DNA from: Saccharicrinis sp.
GTDB lineage: Bacteria > Bacteroidota > Bacteroidia > Bacteroidales > Marinilabiliaceae
Reading direction: 5' to 3'
Length of the DNA stretch: 32,321 bases
Assembly (NCBI GenBank): GCA_024635585.1
Contig: JAGXIP010000227.1
Coordinates: forward strand, 1 to 32,321
Shown piece by piece: positions 28,350 through 32,321 of the stretch (positions are counted from its first letter, which is position 1; the number at the start of each line of letters is the position of its first letter). The translations under genes were made by a program, and so were the position numbers. The notes beneath the pieces are model-generated. The model did not search any database and was not told the DNA's origin. It saw only the letters and a program-made list of their open reading frames with translations.

Positions 28350-28380
28350 CAAACTTATAGTATGCTATTTTATGGTGCAA
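28350..28380 (-). promoter_or_regulatory. Promoter of the cysK-cysJ-cysI-siroheme operon
   Basis: Read on the minus strand, a TTG (28380-28378) is followed after 20 bases by TAAGTTTG (28357-28350), a full match to the Bacteroidota -33/-7 layout. Transcription would start near 28344, leaving a leader of about 38 bases, too short for a riboswitch. Confidence 0.65.
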
Positions 28381-28386
28381 TAGCAT
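28362..28386. promoter_or_regulatory. Candidate operator over the cysK promoter
   Basis: A perfect 8-bp inverted repeat, ATGCTATT-N9-AATAGCAT (28362-28369, 28379-28386), overlaps the -33 element. Its place suggests a repressor site or a site for a sulfur- or cysteine-responsive regulator; no regulator gene is next to it. Confidence 0.5.
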
Positions 28387-28733
28387 CGAAACACATTAAC
28401 CCATCAATTTTGTATGCTTTTGTTATTTGTTTAAGCAATAAAAGGCATTAAAATCCTCAATATATGCACAATAACTGATTTTATCTTATGCCAATTTAAA
28501 TCATACTATAATTATATATATTTGTTCAGTCTATTAAATGCATAAACATCCTAATTGCAGTCCTAGGTTTTACTAGCCATTATATCACAGAGAGCATAGT
28601 TATTTTAAGAAGAAATCCGAACACAAAACATATAGCCCATGCCTATTACACACGCAATAACATTCAGCAGGATACTGGAAGATAAGTAAGAAGAGATTTT
28701 TGGCACTAAATAAGATGTCCCATACCCATACAA
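28387..28733 (-). other. Gene-poor A+T-rich spacer with a small hydrophobic open frame
   Basis: This spacer separates the cysK promoter from the AraC-type gene. The only notable item is an open frame on the minus strand (28733-28605, in frame with and directly after the AraC stop codon, first codon TTG, 42 codons) encoding a hydrophobic stretch around SILLNVIACVIGMGYMFCV. It may be a tiny membrane peptide, the decayed end of a lost transporter gene, or chance. No terminator for the AraC gene was found. Confidence 0.25.
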
Positions 28734-29609
28734 TTAATACACATTTTTAACGCCATTAAAGTTCTCGCGAAATTCGGATGGTGTGCAATTTTGGCGTTTT
28801 TTAAAAGCACGGTTAAAATTAGAAATATTGTTAAAACCACACTCAAAACATATTTCCGAAACACTTTTATTTGATTCAATTAAATCGCGGGTGGCATGAC
28901 CCAGCCTTACTTCATTTACAAACTCCACGAAGGTTTTGCCGGTCCTTTTCTTTATCAACCTACTAAAGGATACAACGGGCATGTTAATCAAGGCGGCGAC
29001 ATCATTAATTCGCAGCTCATCCTTAAAATTTTTTTTGATGAAATTATAAACCGTCTCGATTCTTTTACTATTATGGAAATTGTCTTTAACATCAACAGAT
29101 AAGGTGGTTAGTAATTTTTGATCTCTGGAAATTGCTAAATCATACAATAAGGATTGAAACGCCAAGAAATTATCAAAACCGCTCTTTTTGCTCAACTCAA
29201 ATATTTTAGACTCCAGAATACGCGTAGTTTCCTGCGAAAAAAGAATTCCTTGCTCGGCATTTTTAAATAACTTTTTAATTGGGCTAAGAATATTTTTATT
29301 TAGAGTTGATTCCGTAAACAGTTCTTTAGGGAATTGGATGGTTATTTCATGTAATACCTGCGATTGATCGTATTTATTATTTTCCCAACCGTGATAAATA
29401 TTAGAACCCACCATCACAAGCTCCCTATCACCAATTTCGCCTACATGATCACCTACTACCCTTTTTGCACCAGCTGCATTATAGATGTAATTAATTTCAA
29501 ATTCCGGATGAAAATGAATCGGATAGTTAAAAGTATTTCTTTCCCTATCCATAACCAAGAAACAGTCATTTTCAGTTAAAGGCGTAATTTCTCTATGAAT
29601 TTTACCCAT
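28734..29609 (-). CDS. AraC-family transcriptional regulator with N-terminal cupin-like sensor
   Basis: A 291-residue cytosolic regulator. The N-terminal part (about 15-110) has the cupin-type AraC sensor pattern FNYPIHFHPEFEINYI, followed by GDHVGEIGDRELVMVGSNIYHGW. A helical linker follows, then a C-terminal double helix-turn-helix domain (about 188-285) with ELRINDVAALINMPVVSFSRLIKKRTGKTFVEFVN-type residues and the family signature SVSEICFECGFNNISNFNRAFKK...PSEFR. It is divergent from the GH26 mannanase gene and upstream of susC, so it is a natural candidate regulator of this locus, probably sensing a sugar or oligosaccharide; this is inference from position. Confidence 0.93.
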   Translation of the reverse strand: MGKIHREITPLTENDCFLVMDRERNTFNYPIHFHPEFEINYIYNAAGAKRVVGDHVGEIGDRELVMVGSNIYHGWENNKYDQSQVLHEITIQFPKELFTESTLNKNILSPIKKLFKNAEQGILFSQETTRILESKIFELSKKSGFDNFLAFQSLLYDLAISRDQKLLTTLSVDVKDNFHNSKRIETVYNFIKKNFKDELRINDVAALINMPVVSFSRLIKKRTGKTFVEFVNEVRLGHATRDLIESNKSVSEICFECGFNNISNFNRAFKKRQNCTPSEFRENFNGVKNVY

Positions 29610-29618
29610 TTTTTATTT

Positions 29619-29651
29619 CAAAGCTACAACTTTTTGTAAATAAAAAACAAA
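29619..29651 (-). promoter_or_regulatory. Candidate promoter of the AraC-type gene, giving a very short leader
   Basis: On the minus strand TTTG (29651-29648) and TAGCTTTG (29626-29619) are 21 bases apart, matching the -33/-7 consensus. The start codon at 29609 is only 9 bases past the -7 box, so the mRNA would be almost leaderless, unless a later Met (for example residue 20) is the true start. Confidence 0.5.
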
Positions 29652-30009
29652 TAAGTGATAAATTAATATTGGCACGAATAGTAAATTTAACACTAACCGA
29701 TATTCGCCAAATTTAAAACTATTAATTTTAGCCAAGATACAATTACATTATAAACATCTATATATAAAGGTTTAACAAATTAATCACTACATTCCCACCC
29801 CCAACTGACTCCACACCATTTTCTTATTTAACGATAAAGCCGATACAAAAAAAGCACACAACCATGATTAAATAGTATGCAATTTTGATATAATGATATT
29901 TGCTACCCACCTCCAACCTACTTAGATTTACCAACACCACAATTGGCTAAATACATCCCAAACAATCCCCAAAAAACGGGGGAAGTTATGAGCCTTTAAC
30001 AATTAAAAT
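29652..30009 (+). promoter_or_regulatory. Upstream region of the GH26 gene
   Basis: No gene is seen. It contains GATACAAAA (29842-29850) and ATTTTGATA (29882-29890), both of which also occur in the palindrome before the susC promoter, so they may be half-sites of one regulator. A small hairpin TCCCC-N7-GGGGGA (29966-29983) lies 26 bases before the GH26 start. The best promoter-like box, GATATTTG (29894-29901), has one mismatch and no clear -33 partner. Confidence 0.35.
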
Positions 30010-31065
30010 ATGAACAAAAAAGCATCTATCTTTTTAATCAATTTTTTCCTGTTTACATTTTTTCTCCAGGCGCAATTGCCAGTTAATCCTAAAGCAAGCA
30101 CCGAGGCTAAGGCTTTACTTGAATATATCTACAGCATTTCAGGCAAACAAACCCTAACGGGTCAGCATGCAGCACCCCTCATGAATTCTGTACCTTTATC
30201 CGTAGTCCATCGAAACACCCAAAACTATCCAGCAGTTTTCGGACAGGACTTTGGCTTTAGCTATCCGGGATATTGGGATGGCGCAAACTTTCGCCAGCGC
30301 GTTGTGGATGAAGCTATTATTCGCCACGAGCAAGGTTTCATCATCACTTTAATGTGGCATGCGGTTGTCCCCACGCTGGACGAACCAGTTACATTTAAGC
30401 CAGGTATTCTCACCCAAGGAAGCAGCAACCATCTTACCGAAGAACAATGGCAGGAATTAATAACCGAAGGCACACACCTGAACGAAAGGTGGAAATCGCA
30501 AGTTGACGTAATAGCCTGGTTTTTGAAGCAACTGCAATATGCCAACATACCTGTGCTCTGGCGACCATATCACGAAATGAACGGCGGCTGGTTTTGGTGG
30601 GGCAAACGCGAGGGCAAAAATGGATATGAGGCACTATGGAAAATGCTATATCGCAGATTCACTGATTTTCATGGCTTAAATAACCTTATTTGGGTGTACA
30701 ACACCAACGAAGTCAAAGAAGGAATCAATCCGCATGCAGCACATTATCCAGGTAATGATTTTGTGGATATAATTGCTACCGATGTTTATACCGAAGGGTT
30801 TAACCAAATAAATTACGATACCATCCTTGAACTTGCAGGTGATAAACCCGTGGCACTTGGCGAGGTGGGACAAATTCCCAGCACAGATATCATTCGCTCA
30901 CAACCACGCTGGTGCTGGTTTATGCGATGGGCAATGCCCGATGACTCTGCAAGCGACAAAAACCTGCTAGAAGTATACCGAAGTGAAACTACCATCAAAT
31001 TGAAAAATTTGCCCTGGGTAAAAACAATTAACCCTCGGGTGCATTACCCTGCGATAAAAGATTAA
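30010..31065 (+). CDS. GH26 endo-beta-1,4-mannanase
   Basis: A 351-residue secreted glycoside hydrolase. A signal peptide (about 1-22, ending LQAQ) precedes a single GH26 (beta/alpha)8 domain. Family signatures: SGKQTLTGQH near the N-terminus; LWRPYHEMNGGWFWWG with the acid/base Glu at residue 189; and ALGEVG with the nucleophile Glu at residue 285. The segments ITLMWHAVVP and LIWVYNTNE are also typical. Both catalytic residues are intact. There is no T9SS sorting domain and no lipobox, so the enzyme is probably periplasmic or released. It is divergent from the AraC-type gene and followed by susC, fitting a mannan or glucomannan utilisation locus. Other GH26 activities (for example mannobiohydrolase) cannot be excluded from sequence alone. 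Confidence 0.93.
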   Translation: MNKKASIFLINFFLFTFFLQAQLPVNPKASTEAKALLEYIYSISGKQTLTGQHAAPLMNSVPLSVVHRNTQNYPAVFGQDFGFSYPGYWDGANFRQRVVDEAIIRHEQGFIITLMWHAVVPTLDEPVTFKPGILTQGSSNHLTEEQWQELITEGTHLNERWKSQVDVIAWFLKQLQYANIPVLWRPYHEMNGGWFWWGKREGKNGYEALWKMLYRRFTDFHGLNNLIWVYNTNEVKEGINPHAAHYPGNDFVDIIATDVYTEGFNQINYDTILELAGDKPVALGEVGQIPSTDIIRSQPRWCWFMRWAMPDDSASDKNLLEVYRSETTIKLKNLPWVKTINPRVHYPAIKD

Positions 31066-31451
31066 ATGATTCATCACAATAAAAAATACAGTAAAAATAG
31101 AGTGTATGAGTAAGAGTGAAATATAGATTGCACGATAGTTTAAACTTAGATTATGAAATAATAGCATCAAACAATGATATTTATTTACATACCGTAATTT
31201 GATCAAATAGAATACAGCCTGCCAGTTTCACAAACTACCTAACACACATCTAAATAACTGTATATCATATATTTTAATTAAAACAAAACCTATTCACCCC
31301 AACCCACAACTCTTAATAAATGATAATTTTTATAAAATAATGACAATATCGTATCTGATTTTGATACAAAATCACTTGTAAAAGAATAATCGAGATGGTA
31401 GATTTGTATCAATATATTTAAAATGAAAATTGATTTTAATATTTAACTTTT
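31066..31451 (+). promoter_or_regulatory. Gene-free region with the susC promoter and repeated palindromes
   Basis: No gene is seen in these 386 bases. The promoter candidate is TTG (31376-31378), 20 bases, TAGATTTG (31399-31406), predicting transcription start near 31412. Palindrome GATTTTG-ATA-CAAAATC (31357-31373) touches the upstream edge of the -33 element. Its core TTGATACAAA (31361-31370) recurs inverted as TTTGTATCAA (31403-31412) over the -7 box. A related palindrome ATTTGATCAAAT lies at 31197-31208. These are candidate operator sites for a regulator of the locus. Confidence 0.55.
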
Positions 31452-32321
31452 ATGAAAAAGAGTAATCTAATTTTTTTAGTCATTTCTTTTCTATTTTGCT
31501 CCTTTGGGGCTTATGGTCAGGAAACAACCGTATCTGGTAAGGTGCTTGATACGATGAACGATCCCATACCAGGTGTTAATGTTATAGAAAAAGGCACCCT
31601 GAATGGAACCGTAACCAATTTCGATGGTGATTTTTCACTTACGGTAAGTGATGCGAATGCCACCTTGGAATTTTCGTTTATTGGTTTTGTAACAAGCGAA
31701 GTAGCCTTAGCAGGTAAAAAAACCTTAACCGTGAACCTAAAGGACGAAATATTGGGTCTAGACGAAGTTGTGGTTGTTGGTTACGGCACCATGAAAAAGA
31801 GCGACCTTACAGGAGCTGTTGCCTCCATATCGAGTGATGTGCTCGAAAAAGCAGCAGGCAACAGACCCATGGAAGCCATTGCAGGTAGGGTTGCAGGTGT
31901 TAACATTACTAAAACTTCGGGCGAACCTGGTGCGGGTATCAAGGTAAGAATCCGTGGTGTGGGAAGTACCAACAACTCTGACCCACTGTATGTTATTGAC
32001 GGAATTCCATCGGGAAGCGACATGGAGCATATAGCCCCCGAGGACATCGAAAGTATCGAAATTTTAAAAGATGCCTCCTCTACCGCCATCTATGGTAATA
32101 AAGGTGCAAATGGCGTTATCATTGTAACCACAAAATCCGGAAAAACAAATTCCAAACCTATTTTTTCGTTTAATACCTACTACGGTATAGGCGATATTGA
32201 AAGACCGGTTGATATGCTTAATGCCACCGAGCAAGCTACCTTAATTTTAGAAGCTGCTGGAAACGACAACATCTCCTTACCTTCAAATTTAGAATCCCGC
32301 ATCGATCATGTACTGGCAAAT
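31452..32321 (+). CDS. SusC/RagA family TonB-dependent outer-membrane transporter, N-terminal part (cut by window end)
   Basis: The frame is open from the ATG at 31452 to the last base (290 codons of about 1000 expected). It shows a signal peptide (about 1-22, ending AYGQ), a carboxypeptidase-regulatory-like beta domain (about 26-98; VSGKVLDTMNDPIPGVNV ... GTVTNFDGDFSL), the GLDEVVVVGYGTMKKSDLTG segment, and the plug domain (about 125-230) with AGRVAGVNI, IRIRG-like VRIRGVGSTNN, PLYVIDGIP and STAIYGNKGANGVIIVTTK. SusC proteins import oligosaccharides with a SusD lipoprotein, expected just beyond the window. It is downstream of the GH26 gene but has its own promoter candidate, so it is probably the first gene of a susCD unit for beta-mannan oligosaccharides; the substrate is inferred from the neighbour. 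Confidence 0.97.
   Translation, partial: MKKSNLIFLVISFLFCSFGAYGQETTVSGKVLDTMNDPIPGVNVIEKGTLNGTVTNFDGDFSLTVSDANATLEFSFIGFVTSEVALAGKKTLTVNLKDEILGLDEVVVVGYGTMKKSDLTGAVASISSDVLEKAAGNRPMEAIAGRVAGVNITKTSGEPGAGIKVRIRGVGSTNNSDPLYVIDGIPSGSDMEHIAPEDIESIEILKDASSTAIYGNKGANGVIIVTTKSGKTNSKPIFSFNTYYGIGDIERPVDMLNATEQATLILEAAGNDNISLPSNLESRIDHVLAN

Noticed and set aside
28307-28360. SAM or other riboswitch before cysK
   Set aside because: The promoter match leaves a leader of only about 38 bases with no stable conserved fold, too short for a SAM riboswitch.
31758-32089. Minus-strand open frames within the susC plug domain
   Set aside because: The plus frame is unmistakably SusC; the antisense frames have no motif or promoter.

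Overview
The window (32,321 bases, low to moderate G+C) comes from a member of the Bacteroidota, probably a marine or environmental relative of the Marinilabiliales/Bacteroidales; the exact taxon is a guess. The evidence is two type IX secretion (T9SS) type B sorting domains with PorP/SprF partners, a SusC/RagA TonB-dependent transporter, signal peptides ending in Ala-Gln, A-rich rather than Shine-Dalgarno start contexts, and several boxes matching the Bacteroidota -7 consensus TAnnTTTG.

Layout. (1) 1-687: 3' end of a GAPDH gene, with a terminator shared with the convergent gene. (2) 814-4047: a large inner-membrane sensor with an outside beta-propeller and Y_Y_Y domain, one membrane helix, and a chemoreceptor (MCP) signalling domain where a histidine kinase is expected. 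(3) 4353-13208, minus strand: a surface-adhesin operon of a 1512-residue IgGFc-like/Ig-repeat T9SS substrate, PorP/SprF, a small Ig-like T9SS substrate, a second PorP/SprF, and an AsmA-like membrane-anchored protein. (4) 13545-16760, minus strand: an envelope operon of a MacB-type permease, a Bax-like glucosaminidase and an overlapping polysaccharide deacetylase. (5) 16972-20988, plus strand: aconitase, LarE and a cold-shock-domain protein, each apparently its own unit, the first two with structured leaders. (6) 21133-28306, minus strand: an assimilatory sulfite-reduction operon in the order cysK, cysJ, cysI, DUF2061, precorrin-2 dehydrogenase and a CobA-HemD fusion. (7) 28734-32321: start of a polysaccharide utilisation locus with an AraC-type regulator, a divergent GH26 beta-mannanase and a SusC transporter cut by the window end.

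How they work together. Region 6 is self-contained: CobA-HemD makes uroporphyrinogen III and methylates it to precorrin-2, the dehydrogenase leads on to sirohydrochlorin/siroheme, CysI uses siroheme with electrons from CysJ to reduce sulfite to sulfide, and CysK fixes sulfide into cysteine. Region 7 suggests mannan or a related beta-mannoside as substrate, with GH26 cutting the chain and SusC importing oligosaccharides. Region 3 alternates secreted substrates with PorP/SprF partners, the known arrangement for type B T9SS cargo. The sensor in region 2 has a chemotaxis output beside this adhesin operon, which makes a link between carbohydrate sensing and surface behaviour worth testing.

The most unusual items are the propeller-chemoreceptor hybrid, a degenerate HemC-like half-domain at the N-terminus of CobA-HemD, repeated TTGATACAA-type motifs around the SusC promoter, an 8-bp inverted repeat over the cysK promoter, and a long inverted repeat in the aconitase leader. 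No tRNA, rRNA, CRISPR array, transposase or phage gene was seen.
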